A DNA stretch of 64,000 nt from Dasypus novemcinctus (taxonomy: Eukaryota; Chordata; Mammalia; Cingulata; Dasypodidae), in contig NC_080695.1 in the NCBI RefSeq assembly GCF_030445035.2, forward strand, positions 186,001-250,000, in the 5' to 3' direction. Positions 11,749 to 20,944 of this stretch are shown here, in pieces. Positions within the stretch are counted from its first letter, which is position 1; every line of letters starts with the position of its first letter. Both the position numbers and the translations under genes were made by a program. The notes beneath the pieces were generated by a model. That model made no database searches. It was not told the origin of the DNA and saw nothing but the letters and a program-made list of their open reading frames with translations.

Positions 11749-12720
11749 TTACACTCTCCTCCATCTCTGACTGTCCTGTTTTTTCCTTTCTTCCTGCAGA
11801 ATTCCCTTAAGAATTTCTTGAAGGGGAGGTTTCTTGTTGATATACTCTTTCAGTTTCTGTTTATCTGTGAATATTTTGAACTCTCCATCATTTTTGAATG
11901 CTAGTTTAGCTGGATAGAGTATTCTTGGTTGGAGATTTTTTTCCTTTAGTACCTTGACTATATCATACCACTGCCTTCTTGCCTCCATCGTTTCAGATGA
12001 GAAATCAGCACTTAATCTTATGGAGTTTCCCTTGTATGTGATGGTTTTCTTTTCTCTTGCTGCTTTTAGAATTTTTTCTTTGTCTTGAGCATTGGATAAT
12101 TTGACAAGTATATGTCTTGGGGTGGGCCTGTTGGGGTTTATGACCAGTGGAGTGCGCTGTGCTTCTTGGATATGTACATCTGTCTCTTTCAGTAGATTTG
12201 GGAAGTTTTCGTTCATTATTTCCTGCAACACTCCTTCTGACCCCTTTCCCTTCTCTTCTCCTTCTGGAATGCCTATAATACGTATGTTTGAGCGTTTTGC
12301 GTTATCATTCAGGTCCCTAAGTCCTATCTGGATTTTTTCTACCTTTTTATTGACCACTTCTACTATCTGTTTGATTTCCAATGCACTGTCTTCCACATCA
12401 CTAATTCTCTGCTCTGCCTCTTCTAGTCTGCTGATATTTGCTGCAAGTGTATTTTTGATTTCTTGAATTGTGGTGTTCATTTCCATCATATCTGATATTT
12501 TTTTGCGCATGTCTGCAATTTCCCCTCCAAGTGCTGTCTTCACGCTGTTAACCTCTTTCATTACTTCATCAAATTTGTCGGTGATAAATGTTCTGAGATC
12601 TTTCATTGCTTGTGCGAGGTCCTGCCCCCCTTCCTGATTTTCAGTTTGTTGATTGGATTCAGCCATGTTTTCCTGATTACTGGTTTGGTTTGTAGATTTT
12701 TGTTGCTGTCTTGTCAACAT
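11749..12720 (-). CDS. ORF1: LINE-1 ORF1p RNA-binding chaperone
   Basis: The 323-residue protein binds L1 RNA as a coiled-coil trimer. Residues about 40-140 form the heptad-rich coiled coil (many I/L with K/E, including the RISDVED segment). The RRM-like core contains [11 protein letters not shown] and [16 protein letters not shown]. The C-terminal domain has [15 protein letters not shown] and [11 protein letters not shown]. The Met at 12,720 starts directly after the 5' UTR. The frame is uninterrupted and close to the usual 338 residues, and the stop lies about 80 nt before the ORF2 start. An eroded homologue of the second half is at 33,640-34,400. Confidence 0.93.
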   Translation of the reverse strand: MLTRQQQKSTNQTSNQENMAESNQQTENQEGGQDLAQAMKDLRTFITDKFDEVMKEVNSVKTALGGEIADMRKKISDMMEMNTTIQEIKNTLAANISRLEEAEQRISDVEDSALEIKQIVEVVNKKVEKIQIGLRDLNDNAKRSNIRIIGIPEGEEKGKGSEGVLQEIMNENFPNLLKETDVHIQEAQRTPLVINPNRPTPRHILVKLSNAQDKEKILKAAREKKTITYKGNSIRLSADFSSETMEARRQWYDIVKVLKEKNLQPRILYPAKLAFKNDGEFKIFTDKQKLKEYINKKPPLQEILKGILQEERKKQDSQRWRRV

Positions 12721-14329
12721 TTTTTCTTGACGGGTTTAATCAGTTCCTTAGCTTCTTTGTCTAGTCTTGGAGATTAATTAGCTGTTGTTTTTGCGTAAGT
12801 GTTATATCTTCTCTTTGTCACTTTGTTCTTCTTATTCCAATTTCTTATTGCTAGTTAAGCTCACTTTAAAGGAAAGTATTAGTGCTGGGGAAAGTCAATT
12901 ATGTAAGGAAGGAAAAAGTGTGAAGTAGTATTGGTGATATATGTTTACAAAGCAACAATATGAGTTCTGGGAGGATGGAGGTTAGATCATGTAAATTGTG
13001 TAGAGTTATAGTAGTAGGAAAGTACCTATAATGAGGTAGACGACTGAATATGGGAGGAATGTGGTACGTACTAAGAGGCTATTGTTTTCGTGAGAGAGGG
13101 AAAGAGAAAAGAAAGGTAATAGTTTCAGGGACGAATACCAGATGGAAAACTAAACAAAGGTATTAGAAATTAAGAGTTAGACACTTTGTGGATCAAAGAA
13201 AGGGAGATGGAATATAGGAGAGATAGCAGATGGTGGAGGATATCAAGTTGTAGGGGAAAGGGGATAGTGTAGATAGGCTAAATCTATTCACAGAGAAATG
13301 AGGCAGTGGAGGGTGAGGAAACCCAGCAAATGTGAGGTATTTCCTGTAGGACCTATTGTATTGTTAAGGTAAAATAGTATAAGAAGAATATTGGGGACAA
13401 GAAAGAGAGGATTGAAAAAAAAAAAAAAGAACAACAAGAACAACAAGAACAACAACAAAAACAAAAACAAAAACAAAAACCAAAGAACAGAAACCCCGCC
13501 GCCAGGCTCGGCTGGGCTCAGCTGGCCTCCAGTCCCCCTCCCGCCGCCCGCCGCAGCTCGGCTGGGCTCGGCTGGGCTCGGCTGGGCTCGGTTCCCCCGC
13601 CTGCCGCCCACCGCGGCTCGGCTGGGCTCGGCTTCCCCTCCCGCCGCGGCTCGGCTGGGCTCAGCTTTCCCGCCCGCCGCCAGGCGCGGCGCAGCGTGGC
13701 TCGGCTCTCCCGCTCGCCGCCCGGTGCGGCGCGGCTGGGCTCGGCCGAGCTCAGCTGGGCTTGGCCCCCCCCGCCCACCGCGGCTCAGCCGGGCTCGGCC
13801 GGACTCGGCTCTCACGCCCGCCGCCAGCCGCGGCACGGCTAGGCTCGGCTGGGCTCGGCTCCTTCGCCCGCTGCCTTCCGCGGCACAGCGCGGCTCGGCT
13901 CTCCCGCCCGCCACCCGCCGCGGTGCTAGCTGCCTCGGCTCCGCCTACCCAAGGAGGGAGTCCTCCACACGTAGCTGGGATCTCCGTGTATATTTCACAG
14001 ATGGATCCTCTCTGTTACCTTCCCTCCAAATCGATGTCCAGACACCTCCGGACCAGGCAAAATCCCGAAACAGCCGGTCCCAAAGAGTCTCCCACGCCTC
14101 CCAGCCGATTCCCCCCAGGAGCTAGTAACCGGGAAGTTCACTCAGCCGCCATCTTGCCTCCCCCTCCTGAAAAGTCCCAAATTATATCTTATAGACCAGT
14201 CCTTTCCGTTACCTTCCCACCAAATTGATGTCCAGACACTTCCTGCCCTGAAAAAATCCTGAAAAAGCCTGGTCCCGGAGAACCTCCAGCGGTGCCCAGC
14301 TGCCTCTTCCCAGGAGAGACGGCAAGGCC
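12721..14329 (-). promoter_or_regulatory. L1 5' UTR and internal promoter with repeated monomer
   Basis: This segment should hold the internal RNA polymerase II promoter. Two related stretches lie 194 bp apart: the sequence around GATGTCCAGACAC at 14,033 and again at 14,227, each preceded by GTTACCTTCCC and followed by similar text. This looks like a monomer-type promoter with one full and one partial unit. On the L1 sense strand the motif CAAGATGGCGGC near 14,150 matches a YY1-type site, which in human L1 positions the transcription start. The middle (13,490-13,930) is a GC-rich tandem repeat. Confidence 0.7.
13420..13930. repeat. A-rich simple repeat and GC-rich tandem repeat in L1 5' UTR
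   Basis: Positions about 13,420-13,485 are (AACAA)n/(AAAAC)n repeats. Positions 13,490-13,930 are many imperfect copies of GGCTCGGCTGGGCTC-type units separated by CCGCC-rich spacers. Long frames across this on both strands are products of the repeat and not genes. Confidence 0.8.
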
Positions 14330-14342
14330 TAACTTTATTTTA
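14330..14342. repeat. Target-site duplication, 5' side of full-length L1
   Basis: TAACTTTATTTTA is identical to 5,276-5,288. It marks the 5' boundary of the L1 and shows that the element is not 5'-truncated by a deletion of flank. Confidence 0.8.
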
Positions 14343-15569
14343 AATACCTAGTAGCATGCAATGCTAGAAACAGTCTATAGAAACAAGTTGGCAGGGGAGG
14401 CTGGCTGCCAACAACTTTTCCTGTTATAAAATTACCTTTTGTTATTTTCAATTCAGTTTCTATTTAATAATGATTTCTTGGAATTAGCCATGTAAACACG
14501 TTAATTCAAACAATGCTTCCATAAACTTCTTATAATTATTCAGAACCATGTAGACTATAATTATATTATTTTAAGACAAATTGTTCACCTTCATGGAATA
14601 CATTACCTCCCTTAAAATCACCATAATACCTTCTACAACTTGCCGTATGCGTTCGAGTCCTGTCCTGCATTCGTTCATTCTGATTTTATGAAAACCAGCT
14701 ATCGTATTTCAGGACAAAGCACACTTTTTTTAAACAACTTATTAAATTTCAATCAGCACCCCCACAAACTTTTTACCTTCTTTAATATTCATTTAAGTTT
14801 TACATCCTTCATTTTATCCTGTGAAGAAAAATAAACTATTCATTTCAATTTAGGCAAGAACAATTCTTTATGAAGAGACGTAAAGTAATTTTGTTAATCA
14901 AGACTTACAATTTTTATCATTGTAGAGACCTTATTAACACTTAAACTTACATATTAATATAAGCGCTTATTAACTTTTTGGCCATTTGAATAGAGCTCTT
15001 TAAGCAATTTTCATTTATTACTTTATATTATAATCCAGAGGTATCAAAATATACACTAACATTGAACAAACAGGCAAACACAAAAGCAATTACAACACAC
15101 CAACAGAAACATGAAGTTTACAATTTGACTCATAATTCTTACTTTCTGGTATAGCTGTGTTTAAGTTCTCCATCATTTCACATCATAGATTTTACTGTTT
15201 TTACGATTTCTTCTAGAATCCTTGTTGCCTGAAATAGGCAAGCTTGTTCTTGGAAACACTTTTCTTAGTAATCAGCAGGCGGTTAGGATAGCCTGAGCAG
15301 CATAAGTGCAGTTAGGCTCTTACTTAGCAGTTAGACAGACAATGCACATTGTTGGATTTCTACTCTGGAAGACTACACTGAGACCTGAAGTTCAGGAGTA
15401 AGCTATTGATTCAAAATTGAAAACTCTTTTTAACAACTTGATAAAAATTTTGTACTAATTTTGATAATTTGGCTAAATAAGCCCAATCAGAATCAGCACG
15501 GAAACAAAACAGAACACCGGTGTTGCCGTATTTCCCTCCTCTTCCAGCGGCTTAATTCTAGTAGCCCCC
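14343..15569. other. AT-rich block, part 2, no gene seen
   Basis: This continues the AT-rich block interrupted by the L1. I see no coding exon, RNA gene or clear repeat boundary. It runs up to the retroviral remnant on its right and could be degraded internal sequence of that provirus, but nothing recognisable supports this. Confidence 0.45.
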
Positions 15570-15803
15570 CTAGCCCTCAGCCACATTGCCATGTGGGCAG
15601 CAGGGGCTTGCACACTTGCTGCCAGAACATTTTTCTATAATCTGTAAGAGTTCTAAACTACGAGACTCACTGGCCTCGGCTGCTCTTGCCTTGAGGAGTT
15701 GATTTAGGAGACAGACACCCGGGTGAACTGTCTCCGTTTCCCGTCGTGCCCCTGCTAGAATGCCGAGAGCGCCCCTCTCGCCGAGGACGGGAAGGCTTCT
15801 CAC
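15570..15803 (-). pseudogene. Endogenous retrovirus leader and gag-start remnant
   Basis: Reading away from the primer-binding site on the minus strand, a short open stretch resembles the N-terminal matrix region of betaretroviral Gag: a leucine-rich helix pattern (LLNQLLKAR and LELLQIIEK). It then loses similarity, and no downstream gag, pol or env is recognised. The assignment rests mainly on its position after the LTR and primer-binding site. It is an old, broken copy. Confidence 0.4.
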
Positions 15804-15865
15804 CCCCTCGGGCTCTGCGCCCTGACACCTTTAGCTTCGCCGGAAGCGACTCTTCCTCCCCTCCA

Positions 15866-15883
15866 GCCGCTGCTCGGGCGCCA
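15866..15883 (-). other. Retroviral primer-binding site, tRNA-Lys type
   Basis: On the minus strand the 18 bases TGGCGCCCGAGCAGCGGC start two bases after the CA end of the LTR. They match the tRNA-Lys3 primer-binding consensus at 15 of 18 positions by eye, including the leading TGGCGCCCGA. This places the element with lysine-primed retroviruses such as the betaretroviruses. Confidence 0.75.
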
Positions 15884-15885
15884 GT

Positions 15886-16149
15886 TGCTGAGACCAGCTC
15901 AGCAATAGGTTTGCACGAAGGGAAGATGAGGCAGAACTGAAGACATGAAAGGACAGAAAGAAAGACACAAGAGAGAAAATACAGATGGGACCCAGGGGCT
16001 CAACGGCTTCTGGAACTGAGAGCCTCGACCCTGGTTTCCACATCGTATTTATTAGAAATTACAAAGCAGTAGTTATCTGTGTTTACTTTCAAGGCTGCTT
16101 GTTGTTAAAGCTGCAGTTCCCACATTCAAATTCAAGCTTTTTTCCCACA
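15886..16149 (-). mobile_element. Short betaretrovirus-like LTR (ERV2 class)
   Basis: The 264-bp LTR starts on the minus strand with TGTGGGAAAAAAG and ends in CTCAGCA. It has AATAAA at 16,048-16,053 and a pyrimidine-rich U5 (TGTGTCTTTCTTTCTGTCC). The primer-binding site follows directly. It is short for the class, so U3 is probably internally deleted. No second LTR or target duplication is visible, so this is the 5' end of a truncated provirus. Confidence 0.78.
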
Positions 16150-18127
16150 CTGCAGGCTGGGCCGCCACAGGTCCTGGGGCCCCCTGAACATCGCCAGCCC
16201 ACGAGGGAAGACTGGCGGGGTGGCGCTGGAGAAGCACCCACGCTTCCGCAAGATGACGGGGGGACGGGCTCCGATCCCAGCTCTAAGGGCACAAGCTCTG
16301 TGGCCCTCAGCAAGTTCCTCGGCCTCTCTGAGCCTCCAAGTCCTCGAGCTCTAGGAACGAAAAGGCGGGGACCAGCCTGATGGCAGGCAGCTGGCAGGGG
16401 CGCCCTCGGTCCCGGGCTTGCGACCTGGCAGGGGCCAGACCCCATGGGGACGTGCGCCGCTGCGGGTGCCTGCAGCCCAGAGGCCTGCCCGGGTGTCCTC
16501 CAGCAGCCGCCAGCCCCAGGCCCCAGCCCCCAAGGCCGCCCCGGCCGGGAGCCCACCCTGCGGCACAGCCCGAGCCAACCCAGGGCTCCTTCCTTCCTGT
16601 CCTCCAGGGCGATCGGGTCCCTGGCTGCCAGCTGGGGGCGGCTACTGGGTGGAGGTGGCCGTGGTGAGCCTCAGCAGGGGCTGCGCCAGCCGGACCTCCC
16701 GGCGTCTGCGCCAGGGCCTCCACCCACCCGCCCTGGAGCGGGCGCCAAGTGCCCCTGCCCTGGCACCCCCGCAGGGGCTGACCCGCTAGGCCTGGCCCAC
16801 CCTGTCAAGCCGCTGCCGCCCCTTGGCCCTTTAGGTCCCCCACCCCCTCCCCAGCTTCCCTGCTTGCTCCCCGTCAGGCCCCCGAGGCACAGGGACGGAC
16901 GTCCAGGCTTAGGGGATGGTGAAGGAACCTGGAAGTCTGACTTGCACCTGCTGGAGGCCCAGAGCTGGGGGCAGAGCGGGGTACAGGTGGGGGTCAGGGG
17001 TGCTGCCGGCGGGGGTGTCCCCCAACACCTCTGAAAAGTTTAAAGCTTGGTGCCCTCTGCCTGGTGGCCTGCGCGGTGGGCCTGGAGGGGCCGCTCCTGA
17101 GGCCGAGGCGCTGGGGGTGGGCTGTGTGTCCTGGTGGGGTGGGAGCTGGGGGTGAGGGGCAGGAGGCCGGAGGCTCCCTGCTCCGCCCTCTGTGCCAGGG
17201 CCTCCCATCGCCAGGCGCAATCTAGCACGAATTTCAAGGCCGCCCCCAGCAGTAAGGCCCCAGCCTGGGGTCACTTCTGAGCACAGTCGCGGTGGGGGGG
17301 GGGTCACTGGGAGCCCAGGCCCCGCCCCCACCCGGGTCTGGGACCCTGCTCCGTGGGCTACACCTGGCCCTACACCTGGCTCCATCTGACGAGCACAAAG
17401 GGACCCCAGGACCTCCCCACGCCCTCTCAGACCCCCAAGCCAGGGTGCGCCCATGAAAGCCTCCTCTGAGCCCCACCCGCCGCCCCGACCGCGGGGCACC
17501 GACTTATCCCAGTCCCGGCTCTTATCCCACCCCCTGCCGGGCGCCTGGGCGACCAGAGAACAGTCCGGAAACCCCACTGACTGCAGGGCCTGGGAGCCTG
17601 GCCTGGGGGCGGTGACCGGCTCCCCCCACTGGCTGTCAGGAAACTCCGAGGGACCCCGATTGGCCTCAGGGCGGGGGGGGCGCCATAGGGTCGTGGCCCG
17701 CGGGGTCCCCCACCCCCTGCTCACTACCTTCCCGCCCCCGGGACAGTGTGTGCAGCTGCCCCGTGCCAGCGCCATCGGGGTCCCCCGCCCAGCTCGGGTG
17801 GGCCGCGGGCCGCAGGGGGGTCCCCGGCTCGGCGCTCTGGAGGGTCGGGGCCCCGCGGGTCTGGATTCGCGCTGGCCTGGGCCACCCCGCCCTCTCCCAC
17901 CCTCCCGCCCGGACGCGGCCATAAGACGGGGACCCCCACCCGAGCGCCAGCTGACCCGGGAGGAGCCCCCTACTCGGACAGCCCCCACATGGTGCTGCCC
18001 ACGCGGCTCTGCCCTCCCCCACGGCCCCAAGTTGGCCTTTGGTGCGAGGCGGCTGCGCGCGGGGCCCCAAGAAGGGCCGCTGGTTGGCTGCGACCTGGGC
18101 GGCCTGGGGAGGGCCTGTGCACTGCAC
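16150..18127. other. GC-rich DNA, no gene recognised
   Basis: The sequence is GC-rich and CpG-containing with long open frames on both strands, which is expected from composition. I find no serine-protease motif, no convincing exon pair and no known family. A short gene-flanking exon cannot be excluded. Confidence 0.4.
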
Positions 18128-18300
18128 ACACGCACACACGCTCATGCTCACGCGTGCACACTCACAGGTTCACACGCACACGCTCATGCTCACGCGAGCA
18201 CACTCACAGGTTCACACACACGCTCGTGCTCACGCGTGCACACTCACAGGTTCACACGCATACACGCTCGTGCTCACGCGTGCACACTCACATGTTTTCA
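18128..18300. repeat. Minisatellite, about 40-bp unit, CA/CG-rich
   Basis: Four imperfect copies of a unit built around CACGCTCATGCTCACGCG and CACACTCACAGGTTCACAC lie in tandem. The alternating purine-pyrimidine stretches (CACACGCACACGC) could adopt Z-DNA. Translations of it give meaningless repeated peptides. Confidence 0.85.
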
Positions 18301-18399
18301 CACGCAACACCCACACGCTGGCGCGGGCGCCCCCAAAGGCCCCTCCTCCCCCCTCGGTCTGGCCAGGGGTCATGGGGCGCCCTAAGTCCTGCGCCTCAC

Positions 18400-19130
18400 G
18401 CACCCGGGGGCGTGCTGGAGAGGGAGCTCCTGTGGACACGTCCCCGCCCCCGCCCCCGGCTCCCCAGGTTTGGACTAAGGCCCGGGGGTCTCCTCCCCCC
18501 GCGAGTGAGAGCGACCCCCCCCTGCGCCAGGTGCCCCGTCCGCCACCTTCCCCCTCCCCCCCCCGACCCTGCGTCGTCCCCCCTCCCACCAGGGCGGGGA
18601 GGCAGCGGGGAGACAACAGGGCGCAGGAAGCGATTCTGGGCAGAGGGTGGGTGGCGGGGCGGGGGGGGGGGGCGAGGAGGGGTCGCGGGCGGAGGAGGGG
18701 GCGGGGCGGGGGGAGGAGGGGGCGGGGGCTTCAGCGCGGGCTCTTAACGCGGCAGGAGCTGGGTTGAAATTCAAGGAACACTCTCCCTGTGGGCTGCAGG
18801 TGCGGGCCGGGGTCTACTAAGTAACCCGCAGTGGGCGTGGCTCGCGGGGACCGCGGGGGCCCCTGGCCGGCGGGGTCCGGGGAAAGGAAAGGCTGAGCCG
18901 CCATGGGGACGCCGCGGCTTTCCCGGGGAGGCCTCGAGCACGGCCCTCGGCAGTGTGCGGGTCACTGCGGGGAACAGGCGCCCAGCTGCCCGCCCGCGCA
19001 GCCCAGGCCGGCCCCGCCCGCGCCCCCTCCCCGCGGTCCCCGCTTGTCCCCCAGCCCCGCCTCTGCGGCCCCTCCCGCAGCACGAGGTTGTGCCGGCTGT
19101 GCCGAGCACGGGGTGCGGCGCCTCATCCAG
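18400..19130. promoter_or_regulatory. CpG-rich block with long G runs
   Basis: It is dense in CpG and GC boxes, with G runs at 18,640-18,730 (up to about 13 consecutive G) that could form G-quadruplexes on the plus strand. A Kozak-like start (GCCGCCATGG) at about 18,903 opens a 135-codon frame of low-complexity composition that I do not accept as a gene. The block could be the promoter of a neighbouring transcript I cannot identify. Confidence 0.4.
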
Positions 19131-20910
19131 GGCGGGTCCTCAGGAGGCGCTGCGGGGCCAGTGGGGAGGGGGGAGGAGGGGGCGCTGAGGCCCGGAGCCC
19201 CCAGGACTTCTCCCCCCTCTGTCTTATGGACTCTGCTGCCAGGACAGCGACCAACTCAGGGACCCGTGGTGAGACCGTGGCAGGGCCAACGGGACCCAGG
19301 AGGACCCTGACCACAAACCCCAAGGAGCAGGGCGGGGACAGTGCCGCCTCCTCCAGGGGGCCCTCCAGGCTCCCTGCAGGCTTCAGGTTTCTGCGGAGGG
19401 GGTACCTGCTCAGAGTGGAAGTGCCATCCTGAGGCCCAGGCCCCAGGAGGCCTGAGTGCCACACCCACCCGTGGCCACCCAGGGATCAGAGGGGCACCCC
19501 CATGCCACAGCCCCACCCCGCAGGCCTATGCCTGCGCCAAGCTGGACCCCGAGTTTGACGGGGGCCAGTGGAGCCGGGACTGTCCCGCCCGAGCCCAGCT
19601 CCTCCCCAGCTCTACACCACCGCCAGGGCTGGCAGGTCCTCTGAGACCCTCTAGGTATACCACCCCCCTAGAGGTGGGGAAACTGAGGCACAGGGGCAGA
19701 GACCTGGTCCATCCCCAGGACGCCACTTCCCAGGGCTCTGGCTGGTGTCCTCCCGCTGACCCAGAGCAGCCCCTGCAGGGCCCTTAGCCCTTGACCCGAG
19801 CCCATCCCCCAGGGGCGGGGCTACGCAGGCTTGCAGCTGCCCCTCCTCCCCCAGGGTCTCCCACCTGGAAGGAAACCCCCCGGCCCGGGCACCTGATGCA
19901 GAGTGGGCCGGGAGTCCTCTGACTGGGCAGGGGTCCCACGACCCCTTGCCATCCTCAGTCCCCACAGCTGGGGAGGGGGGACCCCGTCTGTCCCAGCTCA
20001 CAGACCTCCAGGACTTGGGCATCCCCCCACCCTGTACCCCAGGGGTCCCGGCCTGCTGTACAGAGGAGCCCCAAATGAGGCGACTGGGCCTGGGGTCCCG
20101 GGGGGCTGGCACCGGCCTCTTCTGCTCTCCCCCTTCACCCCTGCCCGTCCTCTGCGATGGAGCCACAGGCCACCAGGTCACGAGGCAGGGCCCAGCTCAG
20201 CGAGATGCCGAGATAATCCCTGAACAGACGTCCCCGCCTCACCACGGGGCCGGGAGGAGGGGGCTGCTTCCGGCTGTGGGGACTGGCTCCAGCTCCCCCA
20301 GACTGTTTCCTCATCTGACAAGGAGCCCCTCCCTCTGCTAAGGTGGGGAGGGCTGAAGGAGGCAGTGTCCTGCGAGCCGTGGGCCCTAAGGATCCAGAAG
20401 GCGTGGCAGGGGTCGCCCTGCATGTGCCCACCCCACAGAGCAGCCCTGCTCCTCCGAGGCCCACGGGCACTGACTCCCCCACTCCGTGTCCCCCTGGGGA
20501 CGTGCGTTGGGGTGAGAGCAGCAGGAGAGAGACTCGCTCACCACAGTGCCTGGGGAGCAAGCAGCCCCTGGGTGTAGCCGTGCCTGAAGGCCTCGCCGGA
20601 GCTCTGATTTGCATGTGGGAAGAGGTGAGCTCTGCAGAGGGGTGCCGGGGGATGCGTCCTGGTGCAGGGAACCAGCCAGCTGCTGAGAGAGGGTCACCCA
20701 AACACCCAAGGGGGAACCCAGCCCCCCACACAGCCTGGCCCCTTTCGGGATCTCAGCCCTGCCTGGGCCTGGGTGGGGGGCGAGCTCCACTTGCTGGGCC
20801 CACCCTCGGACCTGTGTGCCCCGAGGTGGTGACTGGAGGTGGGCAGCCTTGCCAGGGCCCTGGGTCTGGACCACCCACTTCCAGCCCCTCCCCCAGCCCC
20901 ACCCAGGCCT
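19131..20910. other. GC-rich DNA upstream of the tryptase pseudogene, nothing recognised
   Basis: I see no exon with protease or other known motifs and no transposon. Distal regulatory sequence of the tryptase unit could lie here. Confidence 0.4.
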
Positions 20911-20914
20911 GGAA

Positions 20915-20924
20915 GGATAAATGG
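20915..20924 (+). promoter_or_regulatory. TATA/GATA element of tryptase pseudogene
   Basis: GGATAAATGG lies about 180 bp before the start codon and about 30 bp before a short non-coding first exon. The same type of element precedes the intact gene (AGATAAAGG, minus strand) and psiA' (AGATAAGGG, minus strand). It can serve as a TATA box and also fits a GATA-factor site, as expected for mast-cell protease genes. Confidence 0.6.
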
Positions 20925-20944
20925 GGAGGGGGCAGCGCACTGGG

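Larger units (their letters stand above)
5289..14329 (-). mobile_element. Full-length LINE-1, about 9.0 kb, both ORFs open
   Basis: This is a complete non-LTR retrotransposon on the minus strand. From its 5' end it has a 1.6-kb GC-rich 5' UTR (12,721-14,329), ORF1 (11,749-12,720), ORF2 (7,850-11,668), a long 3' UTR (about 5,340-7,849) with a G-rich tract near its end, and an (AAAAT)n-type tail (5,289-5,330). A 13-bp perfect target-site duplication flanks it. Both frames are uninterrupted over their expected lengths, so the insertion is young and may still be competent to move. At 9 kb it is longer than the 6-kb human element, mainly because of the 3' UTR. Its insertion splits an AT-rich host block. 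Confidence 0.95.

Noticed and set aside
8052-11810. Plus-strand frames of 60-190 codons inside the L1
   Set aside because: They are antisense shadows of ORF2, with no independent homology.
18128-18300. CRISPR-like regular repeats
   Set aside because: Units are imperfect, have no unique spacers and lie in mammalian DNA; this is a minisatellite. The same applies to 45,375-45,489 and 62,140-62,412.
18903-19310. 135-codon frame with a good Kozak start
   Set aside because: Low-complexity Pro/Ala/Gly/Arg composition, no domain, no splice context that I can support.
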